A DNA stretch of 64,000 nt from Onishia taeanensis (GCF_003268885.1 NZ_QLSX01000007.1:178613-242612); one strand, 5' to 3'. Shown: positions 16,758-26,709, counted from the stretch's first letter. Translations and numbers: made by a program. The notes: a model not told the origin generated them from the letters alone.

Positions 16758-18127
16758 GGCGTCGACTCCTCGCCGCTGCTCGCCGCCGTCGAGTTGCCGT
16801 CATCGACCAGCAGACCGTCCACGGCGTTGGGCAGGTGAGTCGTCACCACACGCTGCCCAGAGGCAAGCGCTCCGCTTGCCACTAGCAGCCAGCGCTCTCC
16901 AGAGGACATCGTTGTGTCATCTGTTACAGTTTCATCCTTTTCAGCGTCATCCTGCTCAGCCGCCCCCGGGACCGTCTCCCCCAGCACAGTCTCACCCAGC
17001 ACGGTCACGCTCAGCCGCTCGAGGCGGTCGTCATCATTCACCAGATAGAGGGTGTCATTGCCGTAGAGGGTGCTGTAGGGCACGGCCAGGGTGTTGGCCA
17101 CCGGCGGCAGTTCGAGCAGCACGGAGAGCATGCTACCGGGGCGCAGCAAGCCGCGTTCGACGGTGGTCGCGAGAGAAGTCGTGAGAGGGTTTTTGAGAGA
17201 GCTTGCGACTGACAGTATCGCCTCGGTGCCGGCAGGATCGCCCTCCCCGGCCAGCCGCTCCAGGCGCAACTCGATGTCTCGCTCGGAGACCCTGGCCCGA
17301 AGCGGCAGACCCTCGCGCAGCGCGGTAAGAATGTCGTCCTGATAGCGGTTGGGCACCCGAGCCCGCAACTCAAGCCCTGTCACCGGATAGATGCTCAGCA
17401 AGGCCGCACCGCTGGCGACACGATCGCCGGGAGCGGCTTCAATACGCGTAACCACGCCATCGAAGGGTGCCATGACGTGACTGCGCGCGGCATCTCGCTC
17501 GGCGATTTCAAGGCCTGCACGGGCACGCTCGAGCTGGGCCTGAAGTCGTCTGAGGCGGGTCGGATGCTCGTCGAGCAGGCGCTGACGATTGGCCACGGTC
17601 AGCTTCGCCTGGTCTTCGCCGTCACGGGCGTCATCGAGCTCAGACTGGGAAAGGAGATTGCGCGAGGCCAGTGATTGAGCCCGCTCAAGACGGCGCAGCG
17701 CATTATCGAGAATCGCCTGCTCCCGACGCAGTGCCTGCTGATCATTGGCATAGCCGATCTGTTCGCTCTCTATCTGCGCTTCGAGATCAGCGACCTCGGC
17801 ACGCGCCTGGGTCAGCGGCGGCTGTACATCGGCTTCGTCAAGCGCCACCAACAGCTCGCCCTCGGCCACACGCTGGCCATCATGTACCGGCCGCATCGCC
17901 ACTCGCGCCGCCAGAGGCGCGGTCACGGTGATCAGGTCCGGCGCCACCACGCTGCCATACAGCGGCACCACCGGCCGATGCGACGCCAACTCGACCGGCA
18001 TCGACGTCACGCGCCAGCTCCGCTCCTCGGCCGTCACCTCAGCCGGGGCCGGCGCCGTCATCTTCAGGTAGACGAATACCAACCCACCCAAGGCCACGAT
18101 CAGCAAGGGAATGAATCGCTTGAACAC
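16754..18127 (-). CDS. RND efflux periplasmic adaptor (membrane fusion protein)
   Basis: A 457-residue HlyD/AcrA-type adaptor. An N-terminal anchor (FKRFIPLLIVALGGLVFVYL) leads into the lipoyl-like domain, split around a long alpha-helical hairpin with QARAEVADLEAQIESEQIG, closing at SHVMAPFDGVVTRIEAAPGD. A beta-barrel domain and an acidic Thr/Asp-rich insert (AEQDDAEKDETVTDD) near the C-terminus follow. The best start is the GTG at 18127 with GGGGG upstream; an ATG at 18154 is an alternative. It is coupled to the pump gene by a 4-base overlap. Confidence 0.88.
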   Translation of the reverse strand: MFKRFIPLLIVALGGLVFVYLKMTAPAPAEVTAEERSWRVTSMPVELASHRPVVPLYGSVVAPDLITVTAPLAARVAMRPVHDGQRVAEGELLVALDEADVQPPLTQARAEVADLEAQIESEQIGYANDQQALRREQAILDNALRRLERAQSLASRNLLSQSELDDARDGEDQAKLTVANRQRLLDEHPTRLRRLQAQLERARAGLEIAERDAARSHVMAPFDGVVTRIEAAPGDRVASGAALLSIYPVTGLELRARVPNRYQDDILTALREGLPLRARVSERDIELRLERLAGEGDPAGTEAILSVASSLKNPLTTSLATTVERGLLRPGSMLSVLLELPPVANTLAVPYSTLYGNDTLYLVNDDDRLERLSVTVLGETVLGETVPGAAEQDDAEKDETVTDDTTMSSGERWLLVASGALASGQRVVTTHLPNAVDGLLVDDGNSTAASSGEESTP

Positions 18128-18509
18128 AGGGCCCCCATCGAGCCGGCATATCATGCAGTGATGATACAGCCTATTGCGGGTTCCCGCGCTGGGACAAAAG
18201 TGCGCATCAGGCATGGGTATCGCCAAGGCTCGATGGGCGCTGGCACTGGCTCAAGCGAGAGGGTTCCTCGTCATCAAGGACCCTCTGCCAAGGGTCCGTT
18301 GCCGCCCCATGCAACGCGGTCAGCGAGATACGAGCTCAGAGAGAGACTGGACGGCGGCGAGCATGCATGGGTGCACGTTTGCAGAGTCACTTTACTCAGG
18401 GGCTTGCCTTGATGTGTATCAAGGCGGCCATGGACGCCTCGTACCATGCTAAGTGGGTGGTCGTTGGCAACCGCTGCACCGGTTGCTTTTCATCCAAGGA
18501 GGAAGCGTC
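18128..18509. other. Intergenic region between the RND operon and the alcohol dehydrogenase
   Basis: About 380 bases between divergent genes. It should hold the promoters of both operons. Reading both strands I see no convincing gene, terminator or operator palindrome here. Confidence 0.5.
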
Positions 18510-19541
18510 ATGAAGGCATTGGTATTCCATGGTCCCGGCAAACGCCGCTGGGAAGACAAGCCGCGTCCGGCGATCAACAAGCCTACGGACGCTGTGGTGC
18601 GCATCACCCATACCACCATCTGCGGCACCGACCTGCATATCCTGAAGGGCGATGTCCCTGCGGTGACGGACGGGCGCATCCTGGGTCACGAAGGCGTGGG
18701 GGTGGTCGAAGAAGTCGGTGAAGGCGTGAGCAATATCCAGGTTGGCGACGAGGTGCTGATCTCCTGCATCACCTCCTGCGGGCGCTGCGACTATTGCAAG
18801 CGCGGCGTCTACTCCCACTGCCGCGACGGCGGCTGGATCCTCGGACACTTGATCGATGGCACCCAGGCTGAGTACGTGCGTATCCCGCACGCGGATAACA
18901 GCCTCTATCCGCTACCCAAGGAGATGGATCGCGCGGCGGCGGTGATGCTCAGCGACATCCTGCCCACCGGGCACGAGATTGGCGCGCTGAACGGCGAGGT
19001 CACGCTCGGCGATACCGTCGCCATCGTCGGCGCTGGCCCTATTGGCCTGGCAGCGCTGATGACCTCGCAATTCTACTCTCCAGCGCGAATCATCATGATC
19101 GACCCCGATGAGAATCGCCTGGCCATGGCGAAGCAGCTCGGCGCCACCGACACCATTGCCCATGACCCGATCGAGGCCATTGAAAAGCTTACCGGCGGCG
19201 AAGGCGTGGACGTGGCCATGGAAGCGGTGGGCATCCCCGAGACGTTTGATATCTGCCAGCGCATCGTTCGTGCAGGCGGCCATATCGCCAATATCGGCGT
19301 GCATGGCAAGAGCGTCGACCTCCGGCTGCAGGACCTGTGGATCAAGAACATCACCCTGCGCACGGGCCTGGTCAACACCGACACCATTCCGGTGCTAATG
19401 CGGGTCGTCGAGAGCGGCGGCGTCGAGCCCGCAGGGCTGGTGACCCATCGCTTCAAGCTCGACGAGATCGAGAAGGCCTACGATATCTTTGGCGAAGCGG
19501 CAAAGGAACAGGCCATCAAGATGCTGCTGACCGTCGAGTGA
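18510..19541 (+). CDS. Zinc-dependent alcohol dehydrogenase
   Basis: A 343-residue medium-chain alcohol dehydrogenase. Catalytic zinc ligands are visible in TTICGTDLH (near residue 36) and GHEGVGVVEEVG (near residue 58). The structural zinc site is the CGRCDYCKRGVYSHC loop (near residue 90), and the Rossmann motif is IVGAGPIGLAAL near residue 173. The ILKGDVP segment places it with bacterial secondary or short-chain alcohol dehydrogenases of the 2-propanol/butanediol kind. The start has AAGGAGGAAG at good spacing. It stands alone, and its natural substrate cannot be named. Confidence 0.9.
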   Translation: MKALVFHGPGKRRWEDKPRPAINKPTDAVVRITHTTICGTDLHILKGDVPAVTDGRILGHEGVGVVEEVGEGVSNIQVGDEVLISCITSCGRCDYCKRGVYSHCRDGGWILGHLIDGTQAEYVRIPHADNSLYPLPKEMDRAAAVMLSDILPTGHEIGALNGEVTLGDTVAIVGAGPIGLAALMTSQFYSPARIIMIDPDENRLAMAKQLGATDTIAHDPIEAIEKLTGGEGVDVAMEAVGIPETFDICQRIVRAGGHIANIGVHGKSVDLRLQDLWIKNITLRTGLVNTDTIPVLMRVVESGGVEPAGLVTHRFKLDEIEKAYDIFGEAAKEQAIKMLLTVE

Positions 19542-19743
19542 GCGACTGGTGCAACCCATGGCGCTCACTCTCGATCAGCAGTATTCGCACGGTTCACTTC
19601 TCCCTCCCCTTCCGTCCGCGACGATATCTACATGAGCTGAAAGCTGCCGGGGATGTCTGCTCCCGGCAGGAACAGTGTTGTGTCTTCAGGTTGCCGTCAG
19701 GAAGTCCGCCTATCGTGACCGCAAGCCATATCCGGAGATGATC

Positions 19744-20169
19744 ATGAACATGCTACTGCGGGTTACCACGACCCTAGCCGCGGCGTTTACCGCCAGCCTC
19801 GCGGCCGGAACGAGCTTCGCCGACAACGACTGTCGTGATCCGATCGCCGAGTGGCAGCCCCGGGATGTGCTTCGACAGGCCCTCAAGGCGGAAGGCTGGA
19901 AGGTACGCCGCATCAGGATCGATGACGGCTGCTACGAGGTCAGAGGCTTCGATCAACATGGCAACAGGGTCGAAGCGAAATATTCACCGGCATCGCTACG
20001 GCTGCGCGAGCTGGAAATCGAGAACGACGACGATAACGATGAAGATGACGACGAGCATCACGATCGCGACGACGATCACGACAGAAAAGACAGGCGCCTG
20101 CGCACTCATGCCCGCACCGCTCCCAACAACGGCATCGTCAGCGGCTCCCCATCCCCTCGCAACGAGTAA
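19744..20169 (+). CDS. Secreted PepSY-domain protein with acidic/His tail
   Basis: A 141-residue exported protein. The signal peptide (LLRVTTTLAAAFTASLAAG, cleavage near ADN) is followed by a PepSY-like domain beginning PRDVLRQALKAEGWKVRRI and continuing IDDGCYEVRGFDQHGNRVE. The tail after residue 95 is extremely rich in Asp, Glu and His (EIENDDDNDEDDDEHH onward), a composition that suggests divalent-metal binding. I chose the ATG at 19744, spaced better from GGAG than the ATG at 19738. It is the first of three genes that together resemble small PepSY plus flavoreductase loci linked to iron. Confidence 0.75.
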   Translation: MNMLLRVTTTLAAAFTASLAAGTSFADNDCRDPIAEWQPRDVLRQALKAEGWKVRRIRIDDGCYEVRGFDQHGNRVEAKYSPASLRLRELEIENDDDNDEDDDEHHDRDDDHDRKDRRLRTHARTAPNNGIVSGSPSPRNE

Positions 20170-20428
20170 CTCGCCACGCCGTGCCAGCACCTCTGGGCCC
20201 TGCCTCAGCTAAGGCATCGCAAGATCAGGTAGGCGAAGACCTGAAGACTTTATCTGCTGGCCTTAAGGCAGCTTTCAGACACCGAGGATAGATTGGCCGT
20301 ATGCACCATCTTCTTCTCGCCATAGCCCTTGAGCCATAGCCCTTCAATCTCAGTCCCAAGCTTCAGAGCCCTGTAGATCAAGACCCTTTACGACCGACCT
20401 CTTATCGACATGACAAAGAGAACAGACG

Positions 20429-20896
20429 ATGAAAACGCTCACCCTTGCTCTTGCCCTCACCGCCATCACGCTGCCAGCCCTCGCCCAGGCACGCGAAGTG
20501 ACCTTCACCGCTGAACTGAAAAGCTACCGCGGAGATGGCGCCTATGCGGCCTTCTACCTCACCGATGCCAAGGGCCAGTACCAGGAGACCCTCTGGGTTG
20601 CCGGTCAAAAATCGAAATATTTCAAACATCTGCGTGACTGGGCTCGGGGCAGCGGCATGAGCAGCAGTGAATACGACGGCCTAACCGGGGCCAGCATCAG
20701 TAGCGGGCACACCTTGCAATTCACGGCCGACATCGCCGATGAGCTGATCGACGCGGGGTATGAGGTACGGGTAGATACCGCCGTCGAGGACATGCGCGAG
20801 AATCGCGCCGACGTTGTCATGCCGCTGACCACCGAGGGCGCAGGCAAACCGGTGGCTGGCCGCGGTTACGTGCAGTCGTTGGGCTACACCTTCTGA
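20429..20896 (+). CDS. DUF2271 periplasmic protein
   Basis: A 155-residue exported protein with a clear signal peptide (TLALALTAITLPALAQA, cleavage before REVTF). The mature part matches the DUF2271 family: VTFTAELKSYRGDGAYAAFY, then QETLWVAGQKSKYFKHLRDW and GASISSGHTLQF. The family is of unknown function and is often found beside PepSY transmembrane proteins and FMN-binding or flavoreductase proteins, the same arrangement as here. The upstream 260-base gap has no gene. It lies 22 bases before the large PepSY-flavoreductase gene, so the two are surely co-transcribed. Confidence 0.85.
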   Translation: MKTLTLALALTAITLPALAQAREVTFTAELKSYRGDGAYAAFYLTDAKGQYQETLWVAGQKSKYFKHLRDWARGSGMSSSEYDGLTGASISSGHTLQFTADIADELIDAGYEVRVDTAVEDMRENRADVVMPLTTEGAGKPVAGRGYVQSLGYTF

Positions 20897-20918
20897 CCGA
20901 ACAAGAGACACCGCCATC

Positions 20919-23144
20919 ATGTTACGCCAGCTTCATTCGTTACCGGGCCTGATCGCCGCGCTGTTCGTGATCGCTCTTTCGATAACCGGTGCGATTCTGT
21001 CGCTCAACCCGGTCCTCGATCGGGTGGGCGCCGTGGTGCCCGCCGCGGGGCAGATGAGCGTCGCCGAGCTGGCAGGCAAGGTTGCAACGCATTACCCCGG
21101 CGCCGAACAGCTCGAGCGCACGCCCTCGGGCACCCTCATCGTTTATTACAGCCGAGATGGCCAGATGGGGGCCGATCGCGTGGACCCACGCACGGGAGAG
21201 GCCATTGCGGCCTATGAGCCGTCGTCTTTCACACGCTGGGTCAAGAACCTGCATCGCTCCCTGTTGCTCGACACGCCCGGTCGCGCAGTGGCGGGCATCA
21301 CCGCGCTGGCGATGGTCGTGCTAGCGATCTCCGGCGCCATGCTATTGGCCACTCGTCTGGGCGGATGGCGCCAATTGCTCCGCCCGGTGCGCGGCACCCT
21401 GAGCCAGCGACTGCATATAGAACTCGGCCGGGCGGCGGTTATCGGCCTGTTTCTGTCGGGCCTGACCGGTTCCTACCTGTCTGCAACCACCTTTAGCCTG
21501 GCCCCCGCGGGCACGGCGGCCGAGCCCGACATACCGATGGAGGTCAACGGCGGTCCCCCTGCGCCTATCGATACCTTAGCGGCCCTGAAGGCCACGGACC
21601 TCAGCGACCTGCGAGAGCTTGTCTACCCATACCGAGACGATCCGACAGGCATGTACTCCCTGGGAACCCGACAAGGCGCAGGCTATATCGACCAGGCAAG
21701 CGGTGAGTGGCTCTCTTACCAGGCCCATGACTCGACTCACAAACTCTATGAATTCATCTATATGCTTCACACCGGTGAAGGGCTTTGGTGGCTGGGCATG
21801 CTCCTCGGCCTTGCCGCCCTGACGGTCCCGGTGATGGCCATTACGGGACCGATCATCTGGTGGAAGCGCCAGCAGTCAAAACCCAAACTCGTCGCCAACA
21901 GCGGACCAAACGCCGCGGATAGCGTGATTCTTGTCGGTAGCGAAGGCAACACGACCTGGGGATTCGCCAGGAACCTGCACGACAACCTTGTGCAAGCTGG
22001 CCACCGCGTGCATACCGCTCCCATGAACCAAATGGCCAGCCACTATCGCGACGCGAAACAGCTGTTCATCCTCACCGCGACCTACGGAGATGGCGATGCG
22101 CCGGCATCCGCCACCCGGTTCCTGGCAAGGCTTCAGAAGTTATCCAAGACGCCTGAACTGCCGGTGGCCGTACTGGGCTTCGGTGATAGGCAGTTCCCTC
22201 ACTTCTGCGGGTTCGCCAAAGAGGTCGACGCGACGTTCGCCGCCAAGGGCTGGCCACTGCTGCTGCCGTTCGACACCATCAACCGGCAGTCGCCCCAGGC
22301 GTTCACCCGCTGGGGCCATGCAGTAGGCAAGGCGATCAACACCGAGCTGACGTTGGCCCACACCCCCAAACATCCCCGCGCCACCATACTGGAGCTCGCC
22401 GAACGGGCGGATTATGGCGCCGAAGTCCAGGCTCGGACCGCCGTGCTGCGCTTCAGGGCGCCCGAAAGTAGCAACCAGGAAGGCCTACTGAAGGGCTTAT
22501 TCGGTCGAAACGGCCTGCCTTCTTTCGAGGCCGGCGACCTGGTCGGCATCCTGCCCCCGGACAGTCACGTGCCGCGCTTCTATTCACTGGCCTCCACCTC
22601 GAAAGACAGCTCGCTTGAGATCTGCGTGCGTCAACATCCCGGAGGCATATGTTCGAACTTCCTCCTGGCGCTGCCGGTAGGGGGCAGCATCAACGCCTTT
22701 ATCCACCCCAATCCGAATTTCCGCCCCGCCGCCGGCAAAGCGCCTATCGTGCTGATCGGTGCGGGGACCGGCATCGGACCACTGGTCGGTTTCATTCGCC
22801 ACAACAGGGCGCACCACCCCATGCACCTGTATTGGGGTGGACGTTGCCCAACGTCCGACTTCCTCTATGAATCGGAATTAAAAGTCTTCCTGAAGGACAA
22901 GCGCCTGACAGAGTTGAACGCCGTCTTCTCCCGCGTCAGCGATGGCTCCTATGTGCAGGACAAGATCTCAGTTGATGGTGCAGAACTGCGCAAATTGATC
23001 CAGAGGGGCGCACAGTTTCTGGTCTGCGGCGGCCGGGAGATGGCGGCCAGCGTGATGGCGGCGCTGAACGAGGTCATCGCACCGCTTGGAATGGATGTCG
23101 CAACGCTCAAGGCCCAGGGGCGCTACCGTGAGGACGTCTACTGA
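20919..23144 (+). CDS. PepSY transmembrane / flavodoxin / ferredoxin-reductase fusion protein
   Basis: A 741-residue membrane flavoprotein. Residues 1-330 form a PepSY-associated transmembrane module with four hydrophobic helices, starting LHSLPGLIAALFVIALSITG. Residues 335-470 are a flavodoxin domain (LVGSEGNTTWGFARNLHDNL). Residues 490-741 are an FAD/NADPH reductase of the sulfite-reductase flavoprotein type, with PRFYSLASTS for FAD, GAGTGIGPLVGFIR for nucleotide and a C-terminal LKAQGRYREDVY. The layout suggests that NADPH electrons cross the inner membrane to a periplasmic acceptor such as ferric iron, via the two exported partner proteins. That role is an inference. Confidence 0.88.
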   Translation: MLRQLHSLPGLIAALFVIALSITGAILSLNPVLDRVGAVVPAAGQMSVAELAGKVATHYPGAEQLERTPSGTLIVYYSRDGQMGADRVDPRTGEAIAAYEPSSFTRWVKNLHRSLLLDTPGRAVAGITALAMVVLAISGAMLLATRLGGWRQLLRPVRGTLSQRLHIELGRAAVIGLFLSGLTGSYLSATTFSLAPAGTAAEPDIPMEVNGGPPAPIDTLAALKATDLSDLRELVYPYRDDPTGMYSLGTRQGAGYIDQASGEWLSYQAHDSTHKLYEFIYMLHTGEGLWWLGMLLGLAALTVPVMAITGPIIWWKRQQSKPKLVANSGPNAADSVILVGSEGNTTWGFARNLHDNLVQAGHRVHTAPMNQMASHYRDAKQLFILTATYGDGDAPASATRFLARLQKLSKTPELPVAVLGFGDRQFPHFCGFAKEVDATFAAKGWPLLLPFDTINRQSPQAFTRWGHAVGKAINTELTLAHTPKHPRATILELAERADYGAEVQARTAVLRFRAPESSNQEGLLKGLFGRNGLPSFEAGDLVGILPPDSHVPRFYSLASTSKDSSLEICVRQHPGGICSNFLLALPVGGSINAFIHPNPNFRPAAGKAPIVLIGAGTGIGPLVGFIRHNRAHHPMHLYWGGRCPTSDFLYESELKVFLKDKRLTELNAVFSRVSDGSYVQDKISVDGAELRKLIQRGAQFLVCGGREMAASVMAALNEVIAPLGMDVATLKAQGRYREDVY

Positions 23145-23330
23145 TTCATCGCCCTGTCACTCTTGTACCCCGGGTGCTCACCTCTCCCCCCTGACAACGC
23201 AGCGCTTAGACGAGAACTTGGGAGCGGCCGACACTGTCCATTCATGAGGAAAGCTGCAAGAAAGCATCTGCAACGGCGAGAAAATCGCTGATCGACACTA
23301 CTCATCCATAACCGCCAGAGGATACATAGC

Positions 23331-24068
23331 ATGCAAGGTATTCAGGATAAGGTCGTCGTCATCACTGGCGCGAGCAGCGGTCTGGGAGAGGCCACGGCAC
23401 GCCGGTTGGCTCAGGGAGGCGCCAAGCTGGTGCTGGGTGCGCGCCGCATGGAGCGGCTGCAGGCCATCGCCGACGAGCTCTCGCTGGGCGATGACGCTAT
23501 CGTGCGCACCGACGTAACCGACCGCGAGCAGGTAGAGGCGCTGGTCAACCGTGCCATCGAGCTGCACGGCCGGGTCGACGTCATGCTCAATAACGCCGGC
23601 GTGATGCCCCACTCGCCCCTTGATCGCCTCAAGGTAGATGAGTGGGAACGGATGATCGACGTGAACATGAAAGGCGTACTCTACGGCGTTGCCGCAGTGC
23701 TACCGCATATGCAGACTCAGAAGAGCGGGCAGATCATCAACGTCTCCTCGGTAGCCGGGCATAAGGTAAGACCGGGCAGCACTGTGTACTCAGCGACCAA
23801 GCATGCCGTTCGCATCATCTCGGAGGGGCTTCGCCAGGAGGTCAAGCCTTACAACATCCGCTCGACCATTCTCTCCCCCGGCGCCGTCGCGACCGAGCTT
23901 CCCGACAGCATCTCGGAGCAGGATGTGTCCGATACGGTCCACGACTTCTACAAGCAGCACGCAATTCCTGCCGACTCCTTCGCACGCGCGGTAGAGTTCG
24001 CCATGAGCCAGCCTGAAGACGTGGACATCAACGAGATTCTCTTCCGGCCTACCAGCCAGGATCTTTAA
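23331..24068 (+). CDS. Short-chain dehydrogenase/reductase
   Basis: A 245-residue classical SDR. The cofactor motif [19 protein letters not shown] (near residue 13), [11 protein letters not shown] (near residue 87), the catalytic Ser in NVSSVAG and the YSATKHAV Tyr-Lys pair (near residue 152) are intact. The ARRMERL after the second strand suggests NADP preference. The sequence resembles the YdfG-like clade with broad activity on hydroxy acids and aldehydes. It stands alone, with a terminator after it. Confidence 0.9.
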   Translation: MQGIQDKVVVITGASSGLGEATARRLAQGGAKLVLGARRMERLQAIADELSLGDDAIVRTDVTDREQVEALVNRAIELHGRVDVMLNNAGVMPHSPLDRLKVDEWERMIDVNMKGVLYGVAAVLPHMQTQKSGQIINVSSVAGHKVRPGSTVYSATKHAVRIISEGLRQEVKPYNIRSTILSPGAVATELPDSISEQDVSDTVHDFYKQHAIPADSFARAVEFAMSQPEDVDINEILFRPTSQDL

Positions 24069-24099
24069 TCTTCCGACATTGGAACCTGAAACCCGGCAC

Positions 24100-24137
24100 A
24101 GGGCGCGGGCGCCACATTCTGGCCTCGCGCCCTTTTT
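24100..24137 (+). terminator. Rho-independent terminator after the SDR gene
   Basis: Stem AGGGCGCG / CGCGCCCT with an 18-base loop that can itself pair (GGCGCC against GGCC), followed by TTTTTC. It lies about 30 bases after the SDR stop and ends the plus-strand transcript before the convergent dipeptidase gene. Confidence 0.8.
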
Positions 24138-24169
24138 CATTGACGGAAAAAGCGCTGGCAACTTTCACC

Positions 24170-24937
24170 CTATAGCTGTTTCCGCCAACGGTCCTCGACG
24201 GTCTCTAGCTCAGCCGGTCCGTAACGAGCAGCAGGTTGGTCACTATGATAGGCCCAGAGCTGGTCACCGCAATCGTAATGCCACCATTCGCTTGGGAGGT
24301 TGGTGAAGCCTTGGGCTGCCATCGCGTTATACAACAAGCGTCGATTGTCTCTGGCGACACGCTGTCGCTCGGTCGGGGCCTCGACCTCTTCCAGCGACAC
24401 GGTATGTGATTCGCTCACCGCCTCATCAAACAACGTCCCCATGTCGAGCGTGATCCCATCAGCATCACATAGCGTGACATCCACCGCCCCACCGGTCAGG
24501 TGAGGGCTGGGGGCTTGCTGGCTGCGGCTAGGTACCGACACAAACTCGCGAGTACGTACCGTCAGTTCTGCCTCGCTCAAATCGCTGTGATGTGCTCGCA
24601 ATGACTCGTAGAGAGTATCGAATAAGTATTGCTGCACCCGCCAGGGACGCCAGCCATCCAGTACCACCAGCCCTATGCCGTCGGGAAGTGAACGTGCCAC
24701 CTGGAGAAGACGGCGATAGGTGGTCTCCCTGACGTAGCACTCATCGACAGCGCCGGGCACCCCTTGCTTGGCATATACCGGAAACACCTTGATGGGCAGA
24801 GGTGCCAGACCGAGAGGCACCAATGGCTCATCACTCTCATTGATCGGAATCTGGCTCACTTTGGACCAGTCAGGCTCGCCCATGTGGGGAATAGGTGTCG
24901 CAAAGGACTTATTTGCCCTTTCTTTCAATGTTGGCAT
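24170..24937 (-). CDS. ddpX: D-alanyl-D-alanine dipeptidase (VanX/DdpX family)
   Basis: A 255-residue peptidase of family M15D that hydrolyses D-Ala-D-Ala. All residues of the active site are present: Arg97 in DGWRPWRVQQ, zinc ligands His146 and Asp153 in SPHLTGGAVD, the base Glu217 and zinc ligand His220 in SEWWHYD. There is no signal peptide, so it acts in the cytoplasm. It starts 6 bases after the stop of the TRAP large permease gene, as the last gene of that operon, which suggests the transporter brings in a dipeptide or similar substrate. A resistance role is unlikely because vanH and vanA are absent. Confidence 0.9.
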   Translation of the reverse strand: MPTLKERANKSFATPIPHMGEPDWSKVSQIPINESDEPLVPLGLAPLPIKVFPVYAKQGVPGAVDECYVRETTYRRLLQVARSLPDGIGLVVLDGWRPWRVQQYLFDTLYESLRAHHSDLSEAELTVRTREFVSVPSRSQQAPSPHLTGGAVDVTLCDADGITLDMGTLFDEAVSESHTVSLEEVEAPTERQRVARDNRRLLYNAMAAQGFTNLPSEWWHYDCGDQLWAYHSDQPAARYGPAELETVEDRWRKQL

Positions 24938-24943
24938 CGTTCT

Positions 24944-26221
24944 TTACCCCAAGACCGTCGGCAACCAGAGCGTCAGCGACGGGAACACAATTAAAATCAG
25001 AAGAACCCCAATAGCCATGAGCACAAACGGCCAGATCGTCCGAAACAGCGACACGATTTCAAGCCGGCTCACGGCGGCGGCAACGTACACACACGCCCCC
25101 ATCGGCGGAGTAATCAACGCGATGGTGATGTTGAGCGTGATGATGATGCCTAGGTGCACCGGGTCGATACCTGCCATCATGGCGACCGGGGAGAAGATCG
25201 GCGTCAAAAGCATCAAGGCCGACACCTCTTCCATGAACATACCGGTCACGAAGGTGATGCCACTGAGCATCAGCAGAATAACGATGGGGTCTGCGATGTA
25301 GGGCGTGAGCAACTCGACAAACTGGGTCGGCACCTGAGCGTATGACAGCAGCCAGCTTATCGTCGCCGATGCCGCCATGATCAAAAATATCGCCGAGGTG
25401 AGGCGCGTGGTTTCGACAATCGCCTGCCAGAAATCGCGCAGCGTCAGATTCCCCAGCACCATGCCGCAGAGCGCCACATAGAGTGCAGTGAGTGCGCCAG
25501 ACTCCGTCGGCGTGACAAACCCCATGACGATACCCGCCACGATGATGAAGGGCGCGACCAACGCCGGCAGAGCGCCCAGTGCAGCCACCCCAAGCTCTCG
25601 TACTGATGGCAAACCGCCTTGCTTGGGCATCCCGTGTCGCCAGGCATACCAGGCGTTCATCCCCATGAAGGCAACGCCCAGAATCAGTCCGGGTATCACC
25701 CCCGCCAGAAACAGGTCACCCACAGACGTGTTGGTGAGGGAGGCGTAGAGAATCATGAAGATACTGGGCGGAATTATTGGCCCGATCAGCGAGCTACCGG
25801 CCGTCAAGCCGGCCGCGAACGCAGTCGAATAGCCGTCCTTGCGCATCGCGGGCACAAGCAACGAACCGAGTGCAGAGGTATCGGCGACCGCAGAGCCGTT
25901 CACACCGGCGAAAAACACACTCGATACGACATTGACGTGCCCCATCCCCCCGCGGAAATGGCCAACCAGTAGCCGCGCCAGCCCCATCAGCCGATCGGTC
26001 AGGCGACTGGCATTCATCAGATTACCCGCAAGGATGAATAACGGAATCGCCATCAGGGAGAACACGTTGATACCGCTAAAGAATTGCTGCGGCATCATGC
26101 GAGGTACCATGCTGAAATCAACGAATAGGAAGCCGACCAAAGCGGTCGTCAGCAAGGCAATGAAAAGAGGCAGCCCAAGCAAAACATGGGCCAGGAAGAC
26201 CCCCAACATGGTGAGTGTCAT
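24944..26221 (-). CDS. dctM: TRAP transporter large permease (DctM)
   Basis: A 425-residue, twelve-helix TRAP permease. The start MTLTMLGVFLAHVLLGLPLF overlaps the small permease stop by 4 bases. Family signatures are MVPRMMPQQFFSGINVFSLMA (residues 34-54), MGLARLLVGHFRGGMGHVN (near residue 75) and GVNGSAVADTSALGSLLVP (near residue 100), and later IIPPSIFMILYA and TPTESGAL. Secondary transport is driven by the sodium gradient in this family, consistent with a halophile. Confidence 0.94.
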   Translation of the reverse strand: MTLTMLGVFLAHVLLGLPLFIALLTTALVGFLFVDFSMVPRMMPQQFFSGINVFSLMAIPLFILAGNLMNASRLTDRLMGLARLLVGHFRGGMGHVNVVSSVFFAGVNGSAVADTSALGSLLVPAMRKDGYSTAFAAGLTAGSSLIGPIIPPSIFMILYASLTNTSVGDLFLAGVIPGLILGVAFMGMNAWYAWRHGMPKQGGLPSVRELGVAALGALPALVAPFIIVAGIVMGFVTPTESGALTALYVALCGMVLGNLTLRDFWQAIVETTRLTSAIFLIMAASATISWLLSYAQVPTQFVELLTPYIADPIVILLMLSGITFVTGMFMEEVSALMLLTPIFSPVAMMAGIDPVHLGIIITLNITIALITPPMGACVYVAAAVSRLEIVSLFRTIWPFVLMAIGVLLILIVFPSLTLWLPTVLG

Positions 26222-26709
26222 TCGACTTCCTCCGCGAGTGTCTTGAGCGGTGCGGGGCCATAGAGCAATGCCTGCCAGGCAAGCAGGGCAAAGCCAACTG
26301 GAACAGACAGCATCGGAATGGTGCGGCTGATCCCCAGCCCAGAGCTGGTAAACATCGACACTGACATCGCGTAGTGGTAGCTCACCACTGCACCACCAAT
26401 GGCCAAACTGAGTGTCAGCAGCCATTGGTATACGTTCAGAAGCCGGCATAGCCCTGATGGAAGAAGGCGCTCTATAAGCGCCACACGCATGTGCCCGCCT
26501 TCGACCCAGACAGCACCCGCTGCCAGCAACACACTGGCGATAATGAGATACCGTGCAAGCTCATCAGTCCATATCGGTGCGCCGCCCGCGATGTAGCGCA
26601 TGAAGACGCCGTAGAGAATGGCCAGCAAGTCGATGAGCAACAAGCTACTGGCAAGCCACAGAGTGGCCTTCTGGCTCACCAGAAGGCTCCGAGAGCGTAG
26701 AGATAACAT
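26218..26709 (-). CDS. dctQ: TRAP transporter small permease (DctQ)
   Basis: A 163-residue protein with four hydrophobic helices and the family motif PIWTDELARYLIIASVLLAA (residues 44-63), including the conserved Trp-Thr-Asp-Glu. Start MLSLRSRSLL chosen because the longer reading frame upstream is not membrane-like; the ribosome site is weak. It is coupled by a 4-base overlap to dctM and lies about 100 bases after dctP. Confidence 0.9.
   Translation of the reverse strand: MLSLRSRSLLVSQKATLWLASSLLLIDLLAILYGVFMRYIAGGAPIWTDELARYLIIASVLLAAGAVWVEGGHMRVALIERLLPSGLCRLLNVYQWLLTLSLAIGGAVVSYHYAMSVSMFTSSGLGISRTIPMLSVPVGFALLAWQALLYGPAPLKTLAEEVE

Noticed and set aside
24170..24937. Vancomycin resistance gene vanX
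   Set aside because: No vanH or vanA is nearby and the gene belongs to a TRAP operon; a nutrient role like DdpX fits better.
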